A stretch of DNA of 64,000 bases. Origin: CAIQQQ01 sp040399685 (GTDB lineage Bacteria > Pseudomonadota > Alphaproteobacteria > Acetobacterales > Acetobacteraceae). A model generated the notes under the pieces. It saw nothing but the letters and a program-made list of their open reading frames with translations, had not been told where the DNA came from and did not search any database. The stretch lies in NCBI GenBank assembly GCA_040399685.1, contig JBBART010000016.1, forward strand, positions 1 to 64,000. The letters run 5' to 3'. This document shows, piece by piece, positions 56,071 to 64,000 of the stretch; position 1 is the first letter of the stretch; each line of letters begins with the position of its first letter. The position numbers and the translations under genes are program-made.

Positions 56071-57031
56071 CGCCCCACCCTTGCTGGATATTTCCGGCCT
56101 GCGTGTGCGCTTCGGCGCCTCTGTGGATGCCGTGCGCGGCATCGACCTGCGGGTAGAGCGCGGCGAGACGCATTGCCTCGTGGGCGAATCAGGCTGCGGA
56201 AAATCCGTGTCGGCCCTTGCCGTCATGGGATTGCTGGCCCGTGGCGCCAAGCGCAGTGCGGACCGGATGCGGTTCGACGGCGAGGATATCCAGGGCCTGT
56301 CCGACAAGGCGCTGCAAAGGCTCCGTGGCGACCGGATGGCGATGATCTTCCAGGAGCCGATGACCAGCCTCAACCCGGCCTATACGGTCGGTTCGCAGAT
56401 GGCCGAGGTGCTCACCCGTCATCGGCGCAGCAGCCGCAGGGAAGGGCTGGACCGGGCGGCCGAGTTGCTCGCGCGCGTCGGCATCACGGCGCCGGGCATG
56501 CGGCTCGCCCAATACCCGCATCAGCTTTCGGGCGGCCTGCGCCAGCGGGTGATGATTGCCATGGCGCTGATGTGCGACCCGGAACTGCTGATCGCCGATG
56601 AACCCACCACAGCCCTGGATGTGACGGTGCAGGCGCAGATCCTGCGACTGCTGCAAACCTTGCAGCGCGACTTGGGCCTGGGAATTCTGTTGATCACCCA
56701 TGATCTTGGCGTTGTGGCGCGCGTGGCGCATCGGGTGAGCGTGATGTATGCGGGCGAGGTGGTGGAGCATGCCTCGGCGGCCGATCTGTTCGCGGCACCC
56801 CGTCATCCCTACACGCAGGGCCTGCTTGGATGCGTGCCCATTCCGGGGCGTGTGAAGCGGGGCGATCCGTTGGGCAGCATTCCTGGAACCGTGCCGCGCA
56901 TCTCCCCCGGTTTCGCCGGATGTGGCTTTCGCGAAAGATGCAGTTACGCCATGCCGATTTGCGCAGAATCCGTGCCTTTGCGCGACGACGGCAATGGCCA
57001 TCTCCATTTGTGTCAGTTGGCCAGCGCATGA
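56063..57031 (+). CDS. Peptide ABC transporter ATP-binding protein, DppD-like
   Basis: A 322-residue ATPase with the OppD/DppD C-terminal extension. Walker A is GESGCGKSV, the signature is LSGGLRQRVMIAMALMCDP, Walker B is LLIADEPTTALD and the switch is ITHDLGVVARVAHR. The C-terminal cysteine motif (AGCGFRERCSYAMPICAES) may bind an iron-sulfur cluster, as reported for related transporters. ATG 56063 overlaps the DppC stop by 8 bases, and a longer frame upstream lies within dppC. Confidence 0.94.
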   Translation: MHDAPPLLDISGLRVRFGASVDAVRGIDLRVERGETHCLVGESGCGKSVSALAVMGLLARGAKRSADRMRFDGEDIQGLSDKALQRLRGDRMAMIFQEPMTSLNPAYTVGSQMAEVLTRHRRSSRREGLDRAAELLARVGITAPGMRLAQYPHQLSGGLRQRVMIAMALMCDPELLIADEPTTALDVTVQAQILRLLQTLQRDLGLGILLITHDLGVVARVAHRVSVMYAGEVVEHASAADLFAAPRHPYTQGLLGCVPIPGRVKRGDPLGSIPGTVPRISPGFAGCGFRERCSYAMPICAESVPLRDDGNGHLHLCQLASA

Positions 57032-57972
57032 CGGCCGCGATCGAGGTTTTGGACGTCAGCCGCACATTCCGGCAAAGCACGGGCGTGTTCTCGTCCGAAC
57101 GGCTGATCCGTGCCGTCGACGGTGTGTCGTTCTCCGTGGAAAGCGGAAGCTGCCTTGGCATTGTCGGCGAATCAGGCTGCGGAAAATCCACGTTGGCGCG
57201 GCTGGTGCTGGGTCTTCTGCCGCCCAGCACGGGTGAAATTCTGGTCGATGGCCAGCGCCTGGGCGATATGGACCGCAGCGCCCGGGCCCGACTGATCCAG
57301 CCGGTGTTTCAGGACCCGTTTTCCTCGCTGAACCCGCGCCGTCGCATTCGTGATATCGTGGCGATGCCGTTGCAGGCGCAGGGCATCACCGGGCGGGCCC
57401 AAACACAGGCCGTTGATGAGATGCTGGCCCGCGTCGGGCTGCCGGGAGGCATTGCCGACCGCCTGCCGGCCCAACTCTCCGGCGGACAGCGCCAGCGCGT
57501 GGCCATCGCCCGCGCCCTGGTCTTGCGACCGCGCATTGTGGTGTGCGATGAGCCGACTTCTGCCTTGGATGTCTCGGTGCAGGCGCAGATTCTCAACCTG
57601 TTGTCAGAACTGCAACGCGAACTTGGTCTGACCTATGTGTTCATCAGCCATAACCTCGCGGTGGTGGAACATATCAGCGACCGTGTGGCGGTGATGTATC
57701 TCGGCCGGATGGTTGAGCAGGCGACGACCGATGATCTGTTCGCCAATCCGATCCATCCCTACACCCGCGCCTTGCTCGCCTCGGTGCTGACGCCAGAGCC
57801 CGGGCTGGGCGTGCCGGATGTGGGCCTCGGAGATCTGTATCCAGACCCCGCCAACGTGCCGACTGGCTGTCGCTTCCATCCGCGTTGCCCGATGGCCGAG
57901 CCGCGTTGCAGCAACGAGACACCGGCACCCCGAGACATCGAGGGCCGGCGCGTGGAGTGCCTGCTGGCCTAG
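57028..57972 (+). CDS. Peptide ABC transporter ATP-binding protein, DppF-like
   Basis: A 314-residue ATPase: Walker A GESGCGKST, signature LSGGQRQRVAIARALVLRP, Walker B VVCDEPTSALDVS and the switch FISHNLAVVEHISDR. The C-terminal part has GCRFHPRCPMAEPRCSNETP, the cysteine motif of this group. It forms a heterodimer with the DppD-like protein. The ATG at 57028 overlaps the DppD stop; the frame extends upstream only inside dppD. Confidence 0.94.
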   Translation: MTAAIEVLDVSRTFRQSTGVFSSERLIRAVDGVSFSVESGSCLGIVGESGCGKSTLARLVLGLLPPSTGEILVDGQRLGDMDRSARARLIQPVFQDPFSSLNPRRRIRDIVAMPLQAQGITGRAQTQAVDEMLARVGLPGGIADRLPAQLSGGQRQRVAIARALVLRPRIVVCDEPTSALDVSVQAQILNLLSELQRELGLTYVFISHNLAVVEHISDRVAVMYLGRMVEQATTDDLFANPIHPYTRALLASVLTPEPGLGVPDVGLGDLYPDPANVPTGCRFHPRCPMAEPRCSNETPAPRDIEGRRVECLLA

Positions 57973-57987
57973 ACTGCGCCTGACGCG

Positions 57988-58218
57988 TCAGCTCTTTTTG
58001 AGCTTCGCCGGCTTCGTGATGCCCGAATGGGCCGGCGGGTCGCTGGCGGGGAAGGTTGCCATCAAGACGTCGTCATAGCCTGCATCATCGCCCGCCATGT
58101 GGCCTTCTGCTTGGAGCCAGAACATCTCTGAACAGCCTTCCGGGGCGCCTGCTTCTTCCCAAAGTCGGAAGGCGAGAACCCGGATTTTCTCGTGCAGGAT
58201 GGCCGTCTTGTCGCTCAT
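57988..58218 (-). CDS. DUF2934-containing small protein
   Basis: A 76-residue protein whose ATG at 58218 follows GGAAAGAG. The core KIRVLAFRLWEEAGAPEGCS, followed by EMFWLQAEGHM, is the DUF2934 signature, found in many alphaproteobacterial small proteins of unknown function. The tail is polar and ends KPAKLKKS. It converges with the DppF-like gene 15 bases away and lies between it and the DppA-like gene on the same strand. No function assigned. Confidence 0.8.
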   Translation of the reverse strand: MSDKTAILHEKIRVLAFRLWEEAGAPEGCSEMFWLQAEGHMAGDDAGYDDVLMATFPASDPPAHSGITKPAKLKKS

Positions 58219-58407
58219 GGCGCGCTCTTTCCGATTGCATCGCGAGACCTGACTGAAGCCTCAGCAAAAACGTTCCGGCAATGATTGATCACCCAAAAAC
58301 TGACGGTGATCTGCAAACGTCCATCAGCGACCCCGGTTCCACGTGAGTGGATCGGCAGGCAGCGTTTCAGCAAAAGCCATCGGCTCGTGCTGAAACGCTT
58401 GTGGGAA

Positions 58408-59952
58408 TCAGTTCCAGCTTGAGAGGTAGTAACGTGGAAGCTCGTCGGTCCAGGCCTTGAAGTTGAGTTCCTTGCGATAGGCATAGGTGCCCACGCTGGT
58501 GAACAACGGCACGAAATAGGCCTGCTCGGTAATCCGTTTGATGGCGGCCGAGTAGTTCTTCTGGCGCTCGGCCTTGTCAGTGGTCTGGCCACCGGCGATC
58601 ACCAGCCTCTGCACTTCCGCATCATGCGCGAAGTCACCGCTGGTGAAGCCCTCGGTCAGCGCGCCGCTATAGTATTGCGGCAGGAAGGCCGAGACATCGT
58701 TGATCGAGTAGCTGCCCCAGTTGCCCAGATCGATCGGGTTCTTGCCTTCCTGGGACCGCTGGATCTGCGCCTGCACCTGCAGATGCGTCATCTTCGCGTT
58801 GATGCCCACAGCCTTCAGGTAGTTCTGGATGGCGCCTTCGAACTGCGGCAGCACGTAGGAGACGATTTCGGTCTCGAACCCGTTCGGGTAGCCAGCCTCG
58901 GCCAGCAGCGCCTTGGCCTTCGCGGGGTCATACGGATATTGCACGGCGGCTTCGGCATCGCAGCCGAACTGGGTGGGGAAGCACGGGGCAGGCGGCACGC
59001 GCGAGCCGCCCTGCATGAGGTTCTTGGCGATCGACTGCCGGTCGATGGCATGGATGATCGCCTGACGCACCTTCACCTTGGTCAGCGGGCTGTCGGCCCC
59101 GGTGCGGCCGGCGGCGTCGATGTTGAGCGAGTTGACGCGCATCGTCTCGGCCTGCTCGGTCTTGAACGGCCCCATGGCGCCCACCTTGGGCAGGTTGTCG
59201 GGCAGCACGTTCCACGTCCAATCAGCCTTGCCGCCGATGAGTTCGTTCAGCGCGGTGGTGTTGTCCACCACCTCATGGATCACCAGCTTGCGAATGGCCG
59301 GGCGGCCTTTGGGGCTGTCCTTATAATAGTCCTCGAAGCGCTCCATCTCGATCTGGTTGACGCCGTCGATGCGGGTGATCTTGTAAGGGCCAGCGCCGAT
59401 CGGCTGCTTGTCATAGGCATCCGAGCCCACGCGTTCCCGGTAAGCCTTCGGCATGATCGGCGTGACCATGGCGATGTATTCAAGTGCTGCCGGGAAGACC
59501 TTCTTGGTTTTGATCGCGACCTTGAAATCGTCGATCTTCTCGGCGCCGGCAATCCAGCTGTAGTTGGACGGAACCGAGACCTGCTTGTCGGTGAGGATGG
59601 AATTGATGGTGTAGACCACGTCATCGGCGGTGAACGCGCTGCCGTCCTGGAATTTCACGCCCTGGCGCAGGGTGAACTCGATCGTGGTTGCATCGGTGTA
59701 TTTCCATGACGTCGCCAGCAGCGGTTTGATTTCGAAGTTGGTCGGGTCCCGGTAGACCAGACCATCGAACGCCTGATGGGCCACGATAATTCCGGCGCGC
59801 AACTGATTATAGTATGGGTTGACGTTGACGATCTGATCCCACCAAACAACGCGCAGCGTATCCGCCGATTTCTGTGCCTGTGCCGGAACCGCGACTGCCA
59901 TCAGGGCCGACGCCGCCAATAACGCGCGCATATAGACCACTGCCGAACCCAT
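58408..59952 (-). CDS. Peptide-type ABC transporter substrate-binding protein, DppA-like
   Basis: A 514-residue extracellular binding protein of family 5. The leader is YMRALLAASALMAVAVPAQA (Met-8 at 59931 is an alternative start). The mature part begins with TLRVVWWDQIVNVNPYYNQL and includes FTLRQGVKFQDGSAFTADDV, the family signature, and YPYDPAKAKALLAEAGYPNG. It presumably serves the permease/ATPase operon at 54323-57972, although it is on the opposite strand and about 1.98 kb from the near edge of the operon's first gene order would normally place it. The ligand is unknown. Confidence 0.92.
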   Translation of the reverse strand: MGSAVVYMRALLAASALMAVAVPAQAQKSADTLRVVWWDQIVNVNPYYNQLRAGIIVAHQAFDGLVYRDPTNFEIKPLLATSWKYTDATTIEFTLRQGVKFQDGSAFTADDVVYTINSILTDKQVSVPSNYSWIAGAEKIDDFKVAIKTKKVFPAALEYIAMVTPIMPKAYRERVGSDAYDKQPIGAGPYKITRIDGVNQIEMERFEDYYKDSPKGRPAIRKLVIHEVVDNTTALNELIGGKADWTWNVLPDNLPKVGAMGPFKTEQAETMRVNSLNIDAAGRTGADSPLTKVKVRQAIIHAIDRQSIAKNLMQGGSRVPPAPCFPTQFGCDAEAAVQYPYDPAKAKALLAEAGYPNGFETEIVSYVLPQFEGAIQNYLKAVGINAKMTHLQVQAQIQRSQEGKNPIDLGNWGSYSINDVSAFLPQYYSGALTEGFTSGDFAHDAEVQRLVIAGGQTTDKAERQKNYSAAIKRITEQAYFVPLFTSVGTYAYRKELNFKAWTDELPRYYLSSWN

Positions 59953-60105
59953 GCCGCATGCTCCACTGTTGATAAGGGCGTAACGCTAACGTGTCTTTTG
60001 CCGGTTTGGCTACAAAGAAACCAAACGTGGCCGCGCTTGCCGGCAGGGTCCTTCACGCGAGGGATATTTCATGTTTCAACTGCGCGATAATCCGGGGGCT
60101 TTCGT

Positions 60106-61272
60106 ATGATGAAGCGCGTTCTTGGGGCTGCGGCCCTGTCATTGGCGGCGTTTGGCGGCACGGCGCCGGTGGCTTCGGCGCAGACCCTCAAGATTGGCAT
60201 CGTGGCCACGCTGTCTGGGCCGCAGGCGTCGTTGGGTGAACAGGTGCGCGATGGCTTCCAGGCGGGCATCGACAGCCTGGGCGGCAAGCTCGGCGGCCTG
60301 CCGGTGGAGCTGACGGTGATCGACGATGAACTGAAGCCGGATCTCGCGGTGACGAAGATCCGTGGCTATGTCGAATCGGGCAAGGTGGATTTCGTGGTCG
60401 GCCCTGTGTTCAGCGGCGTGATCGCGGCGATCTTCAAGCCCGTCACAGCCTCTGGCGCATTTCTGATCAGCCCCAACGCCGGCCCGTCCACGCTCGCCGG
60501 CAAGGGCTGCTCACGCGATCTGTTCGTGACCAGCTATCAGAACGACCAGCCGCATTCGGTGTCCGGCCAGTTCGCCACCGATCAGGGCTACAAGCGGGCC
60601 TTCATCGTGGCGCCGAACTACCAGGCCGGGCGCGATGCGCTGAACGGTTTCAAAAGCCGTTACAAGGGCGAAGTGGTCGCCGAGGACTACGTGCCGCTGT
60701 CGCAGATGGACATGCAGTCCGAAATCGCGCGGATCGCCGATGCGAAGCCGGACGTGGTGTATGTGTTCCTGCCGGGCGGGCTGGGCATCAATTTCGTCAA
60801 GCAATACCGCGCAGCCGGTCTCAACACTATTCCGGTGCTGTCCTCGTTCACAGTGGATGAAAGCACGCTGCCGGCTGAGGGCGATGCAGCGATCGGGTTC
60901 TATTCGGGTGCAAGCTGGGCGCCGAATATGGACAACACCGCCAACAGGACTTTCATGTCGGCGTTCGAGGCGAAATACCAATACGTGCCCGCCTCCTATG
61001 CGGCGTATGCGTATGACACCGCGCGCCTGATTGACGGCGCCGTGCGCGCCGCTGGCGGGACGGATCATAACAAGCTGCGCGTGGCGCTGGAGAAGGCGCC
61101 GTTTGAATCGGTGCGCGGGTCGTTCCAGTTCGGTGCGAACCACTACCCGGTGCAGGATTTCTATCTCGCCCGCGTGGCCAAACGGGCCGATGGCAAGCTG
61201 CAGACGGAAATCCAGAAGAAGGTCCTCTCGGCCGACGTCGATCCGTATGCCGCCGAGTGCAAGATGCGTTGA
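60106..61272 (+). CDS. Branched-chain amino-acid-type ABC substrate-binding protein (LivK-like)
   Basis: A 388-residue periplasmic protein with a leader KRVLGAAALSLAAFGGTAPV ending at ASAQ. The mature start LKIGIVATLSGPQASLGEQV matches family Peripla_BP_6, and the ligand cleft region is FLISPNAGPSTLAGKGCSRD. Proteins of this type bind leucine, amides, urea, or aromatic acids such as benzoate derivatives; the ligand cannot be fixed. It starts the operon 60106-64000 and is divergent from the DppA-like gene across 153 bases. Confidence 0.93.
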   Translation: MMKRVLGAAALSLAAFGGTAPVASAQTLKIGIVATLSGPQASLGEQVRDGFQAGIDSLGGKLGGLPVELTVIDDELKPDLAVTKIRGYVESGKVDFVVGPVFSGVIAAIFKPVTASGAFLISPNAGPSTLAGKGCSRDLFVTSYQNDQPHSVSGQFATDQGYKRAFIVAPNYQAGRDALNGFKSRYKGEVVAEDYVPLSQMDMQSEIARIADAKPDVVYVFLPGGLGINFVKQYRAAGLNTIPVLSSFTVDESTLPAEGDAAIGFYSGASWAPNMDNTANRTFMSAFEAKYQYVPASYAAYAYDTARLIDGAVRAAGGTDHNKLRVALEKAPFESVRGSFQFGANHYPVQDFYLARVAKRADGKLQTEIQKKVLSADVDPYAAECKMR

Positions 61273-61290
61273 TCCAGCGGTAGCGCCTGC

Positions 61291-62205
61291 ATGACCTTAT
61301 TGATAGTGCAGGCGCTGAACGGTGTTCAGCTCGGCATGTTGTTGTTTCTGATCGCGGCGGGGCTGACGCTGGTGTTCGGGGTGATGAACTTCGTCAACCT
61401 GGCGCATGGCGTCCAGTACATGATCGGCGCCTATCTGGGCGTGGCGTTCGCGCGCCTGACCGGCGGGTTCTGGTCGGCGCTGGTGCTGGCGTCGGTGACG
61501 GCGGGCGCGATCGGGTTGCTGCTGGAGTGGCTGATCTTTCGCCATCTGTATCGGCGCAGCGACCTGGACCAGGTGCTGGCGACGTTTGGCGTGATCCTGA
61601 CGCTGAATGAGGCCACGCGGCTGATCTGGGGATCGAACCCGCTGGAGTTGCAGATGCCGGAACTGCTGTCCGGCTCGTTCCAACTGGTCGAGGGGCTTCG
61701 CTACCCGGTCTACCGGATTGCCGTCATGGCGGCAGGGTTCGTGGTGGCGTTGCTGCTGGCCCTGGTGGTCAACCGCACCCGAATTGGCATGTTGATCCGG
61801 GCGGGCGCCAGCAACGGACCGATGGTGTCGGCGCTCGGGGTGGATATCGGGCGGCTGTTTCGGATTGTGTTCGGCGTGGGGGCGATGCTGGCAGGGTTCG
61901 CCGGCGTGTTGGCCGCACCCCTGGTGTCGGTGGCGCCGGGAATGGGTGAGAATTTGCTTATCCTGGCATTCGTGGTGATCGTGATCGGCGGCGTTGGCTC
62001 CATCCGCGGGGCGTTCGTGGCGGCGTGCATCGTGGGACTGGTGGACACGTTGGGGCGTTCGCTGATCACAGATCTGGCGCGGGCGACGCTGAGCGGCCCG
62101 TCCTCCGCCCGGGTGGGGCCGGCGCTGGCCTCGATGTTGATTTACCTGGTGATGGCGGCTGTGCTGGCGGTGCGTCCGGCCGGGCTGTTTCCGGCGCGCG
62201 CGTGA
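61291..62205 (+). CDS. Branched-chain amino-acid-type ABC permease (LivH-like)
   Basis: A 304-residue membrane protein: IVQALNGVQLGMLLFLIAAG, LTLVFGVMNFVNLAHGVQYM (family signature) and GVDIGRLFRIVFGVGAMLAG with the coupling region. It has about eight membrane segments. It lies 18 bases after the LivK-like gene and overlaps the LivM-like start by 4 bases. Confidence 0.95.
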   Translation: MTLLIVQALNGVQLGMLLFLIAAGLTLVFGVMNFVNLAHGVQYMIGAYLGVAFARLTGGFWSALVLASVTAGAIGLLLEWLIFRHLYRRSDLDQVLATFGVILTLNEATRLIWGSNPLELQMPELLSGSFQLVEGLRYPVYRIAVMAAGFVVALLLALVVNRTRIGMLIRAGASNGPMVSALGVDIGRLFRIVFGVGAMLAGFAGVLAAPLVSVAPGMGENLLILAFVVIVIGGVGSIRGAFVAACIVGLVDTLGRSLITDLARATLSGPSSARVGPALASMLIYLVMAAVLAVRPAGLFPARA

Positions 62206-63137
62206 CCGGCCGCCGGCTGTTCGTGCCGTTGGCGATCTTTGCCGTGTTGGCGGCGATACCGTTGCTGCGCGCCCTCGGCGTGCCGATTGGCGGCAGCGTG
62301 GTGTTGATCGCCGGTCGGATCATGATCTTTGCCATCGCCGCGATGAGTCTGGATCTGATTCTGGGCGTGGGCGGCCTGCCCAGCTTCGGCCACGCGGCGC
62401 CGTTGGCCATCGGCGCCTATGCGGTGGCGATGCTGGATGCGGCCGATAGGAACGACGCGCTGGTGGTGGTGCCGGCGGCTATGGCGGCGGCTGGTGTTTT
62501 TGCGCTTGCAACGGGCGCGGTGGCGCTGCGCACGCGGGGCATCAACTTCATCATGATCACCCTGGCGTTTGCCCAGATGGTATATTTTACCGCGGCCTCC
62601 CTCAGCGATTACGGCGGCGATGACGGCGTCACCCTTTCTGAACGCACTGCATTCGCAGGGCTAAGGCTGCTGGAGGGGCGCAATTTCTATTGGACCACCT
62701 TGGCACTGCTGTTCGGCGTGTGGCTGCTGTTGCGCATGATCGTTCGCTCCCGCTTCGGGCGCGTGCTGGCCGCCATTCGGCAGAACCGCGCCAGGGTGCA
62801 GGCGCTCGGCATCAACGCCACGGCGGTGGAACTGGTGGCCTTGGTCATCGCCGCCATGATCTGCGCCCTGGCGGGCGTGCTGTTGGCCAATGACGCGGAA
62901 TTCGTCTCGCCCGCCTATACCGCCTGGGGCCGGTCGGCGGGTTTGATGGTGATGGTGATTCTGGGCGGGCTTGGAACGCTGCACGGGGCCATTCTGGGCG
63001 CCGCGATCGTGGTGCTGTTCGAGGAGGGGCTGGGGCGGGTGACGCCGCATTGGCCGTTGGTGTTCGGGCCATTGATGGTGATGGCCGTGCTGTTCTTCCG
63101 CAACGGCATTGCCGGGATCGGCGGACGCCGTGGCTGA
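62202..63137 (+). CDS. Branched-chain amino-acid-type ABC permease (LivM-like)
   Basis: A 311-residue permease beginning at GTG 62202, within the LivH stop. Features are MSLDLILGVGGLPSFGHAAP (family signature), TRGINFIMITLAFAQMVYFT, and VLAAIRQNRARVQALGINAT, the coupling region. The frame continues upstream only as a shadow of livH. Confidence 0.94.
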   Translation: MTGRRLFVPLAIFAVLAAIPLLRALGVPIGGSVVLIAGRIMIFAIAAMSLDLILGVGGLPSFGHAAPLAIGAYAVAMLDAADRNDALVVVPAAMAAAGVFALATGAVALRTRGINFIMITLAFAQMVYFTAASLSDYGGDDGVTLSERTAFAGLRLLEGRNFYWTTLALLFGVWLLLRMIVRSRFGRVLAAIRQNRARVQALGINATAVELVALVIAAMICALAGVLLANDAEFVSPAYTAWGRSAGLMVMVILGGLGTLHGAILGAAIVVLFEEGLGRVTPHWPLVFGPLMVMAVLFFRNGIAGIGGRRG

Positions 63138-63879
63138 TCCGGTGTTGGAATTGGATGGCCTGCACAAGCATTTCGGCGCGCTGAAGGTGACGGACGACGT
63201 ATCGCTGACAGTGCGGCCCGGGACGGTCCACGCTATCATTGGCCCCAACGGCGCCGGCAAGACCACGCTGATCAACCAGATATTCGGCGCGTTGCGACCT
63301 GATGCGGGCCGGGTGCTGCTCTGCGGGCGCGACGTCACCCGTCTGGCGCCGCACCGGCGGGCGCGGCTGGGGCTGGCGCGCAGCTTTCAGATCACGTCGG
63401 TGCTGCCCGCGTTTACAGCCTTGGAGAACGTGGCGCTGGCGGTGCAGGCGCGGTCTGGCTCGCCATTTCGGTTCTTCCGGGCGGCTGACGGCGACGCGCA
63501 CGCGAACCGGGCGGCGTTGGACACGCTGGATCGTGTCGGCCTCGCGCCACGTAGCACCGTTCTCGCCGGATCGCTCAGCCATGGTGAAAAGCGGCAGTTG
63601 GAATTGGCGATGGCACTGGCATCCCAGCCGCTGGTGATGCTGTTGGACGAACCGCTGGCAGGTGCGGGGCCAGAGGAGACGGCAAGGTTGATCACGCTGT
63701 TGGGCGGCCTGCGGGCCCAATGCGCCATCGTGCTGGTGGAACACGACATGGACGCGGTGTTTCAACTCGCGGACGACATCACGGTGTTGGCGCTTGGCCG
63801 GGTGATCGCGCACGGACCGCCGGCTTCAATCCGCGCCGATACCGCCGTGCGGGCCGCCTATCTGGGCGAGGATTTCTGA
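63130..63879 (+). CDS. Branched-chain amino-acid-type ABC ATPase (LivG-like)
   Basis: A 249-residue ATPase from GTG 63130, overlapping the LivM stop by 8 bases; an in-frame ATG at 63109 is possible. Walker A is GPNGAGKTT, the LivG-type loop is GLARSFQITSVLPAFTALEN, the signature is LSHGEKRQLELAMALASQP and Walker B is LVMLLDEPLAGAGPEE. It should pair with the ATPase that follows. Confidence 0.94.
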   Translation: MADPVLELDGLHKHFGALKVTDDVSLTVRPGTVHAIIGPNGAGKTTLINQIFGALRPDAGRVLLCGRDVTRLAPHRRARLGLARSFQITSVLPAFTALENVALAVQARSGSPFRFFRAADGDAHANRAALDTLDRVGLAPRSTVLAGSLSHGEKRQLELAMALASQPLVMLLDEPLAGAGPEETARLITLLGGLRAQCAIVLVEHDMDAVFQLADDITVLALGRVIAHGPPASIRADTAVRAAYLGEDF

Positions 63880-64000
63880 TGCTGGAGATCACGGCCGCCG
63901 CCGGCGGCTATGGCGAAACGCAAATCCTGTTCGATGTGTCGTTGTCCGTGCAGGCAGGTGAGGTGCTGGCGCTGCTCGGCCGCAACGGCATGGGCAAGAC
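63879..64000 (+). CDS. Branched-chain amino-acid-type ABC ATPase (LivF-like), partial
   Basis: The start of the second ATPase; ATG 63879 overlaps the LivG stop (TGATG). The 40 visible residues show ITAAAGGYGETQILFDVSLS and the Walker A beginning LLGRNGMGKT, typical of LivF (RNGxGKT). The rest lies past the window end. Confidence 0.92.
   Translation, partial: MLEITAAAGGYGETQILFDVSLSVQAGEVLALLGRNGMGK

Noticed and set aside
57980..57991. Perfect palindrome CTGACGCGTCAG next to a T-run as a bidirectional terminator
   Set aside because: The stem can form only four pairs with a loop and overlaps the end of the DUF2934 gene; too weak to call.

Overview
The window is GC-rich, gene-dense bacterial DNA with many 4-bp ATGA/GTGA/TTGA gene overlaps. 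Its gene content fits an alphaproteobacterium, probably in the Rhodospirillales/Acetobacteraceae or a similar soil or water heterotroph: a MaoC-Pta/AckA/FabI operon, several periplasmic-binding-protein transporters including a Bug/TctC system, UbiD/UbiX, a Rieske oxygenase and a giant SdrD-B adhesin. The taxonomic call is inference. I see no rRNA, tRNA, CRISPR array, phage gene or intact insertion sequence.

Layout. 1-2.1 kb: a broken GlsB/YeaQ-type membrane gene and glycogen synthase (minus). 2.4-5.8 kb: MaoC-phosphate acetyltransferase fusion, acetate kinase and FabI in one overlapping operon. 5.9-11.1 kb: beta-oxidation operon (thiolase, hydroxyacyl-CoA dehydrogenase/enoyl-CoA hydratase, acyl-CoA dehydrogenase), whose third gene has an in-frame amber stop. 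11.1-18.0 kb (minus): UbiD decarboxylase, an SsuABC/TauABC-type transporter, an alpha/beta hydrolase, a TIGR02444-like protein, UbiX and a GntR/FCD regulator. This looks like uptake plus prenyl-FMN-dependent decarboxylation of an unsaturated or aromatic acid. 18.2-24.9 kb: a CoxL-type molybdenum hydroxylase subunit without its usual partners, a leaderless NMT1-like binding protein, an MFS anion transporter, an isopropylmalate-dehydrogenase-family enzyme and an amidohydrolase. 25-31.7 kb: an Afu/Fbp-type ABC importer, a glutathione transferase, a carboxymuconolactone-decarboxylase-like gene broken by an amber stop, a LigI-like lactonase and an SDR. 31.7-39.2 kb (minus): a TctC binding protein, a TctA-TctB fusion, a class II aldolase, a small unknown, a PDR-type reductase, a Gfo/Idh/MocA dehydrogenase and a Rieske oxygenase. 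Together these resemble a phthalate-type aromatic dicarboxylate pathway. A divergent LysR gene and a second SsuABC-like cassette (39.3-42.9 kb) follow.

43-45 kb is sparse: OsmC, a small membrane protein and a strikingly AT-rich stretch. 45.0-54.2 kb is a single giant repeat-protein gene (about 3,050 residues) split by a frameshift. It has DUF11-like domains, four SdrD-B domains, a Pro/Val linker and a C-terminal roll made of exact 36-residue tandem repeats, and it ends in a clear terminator. 54.3-60 kb is a Dpp/Opp-type peptide importer, with its binding protein on the opposite strand. 60.1-64 kb is a Liv-type importer cut by the window end.

The genes between 11 and 42 kb suggest one catabolic region: several importers bring in organic anions, and Rieske, UbiD, molybdenum hydroxylase and LigI-like enzymes feed them towards central metabolism. 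The acyl-CoA genes at 5.9-11 kb could take the products. Four genes in the window (GlsB-like, acyl-CoA dehydrogenase, carboxymuconolactone-decarboxylase-like, adhesin) appear disrupted, which is notable for 64 kb.
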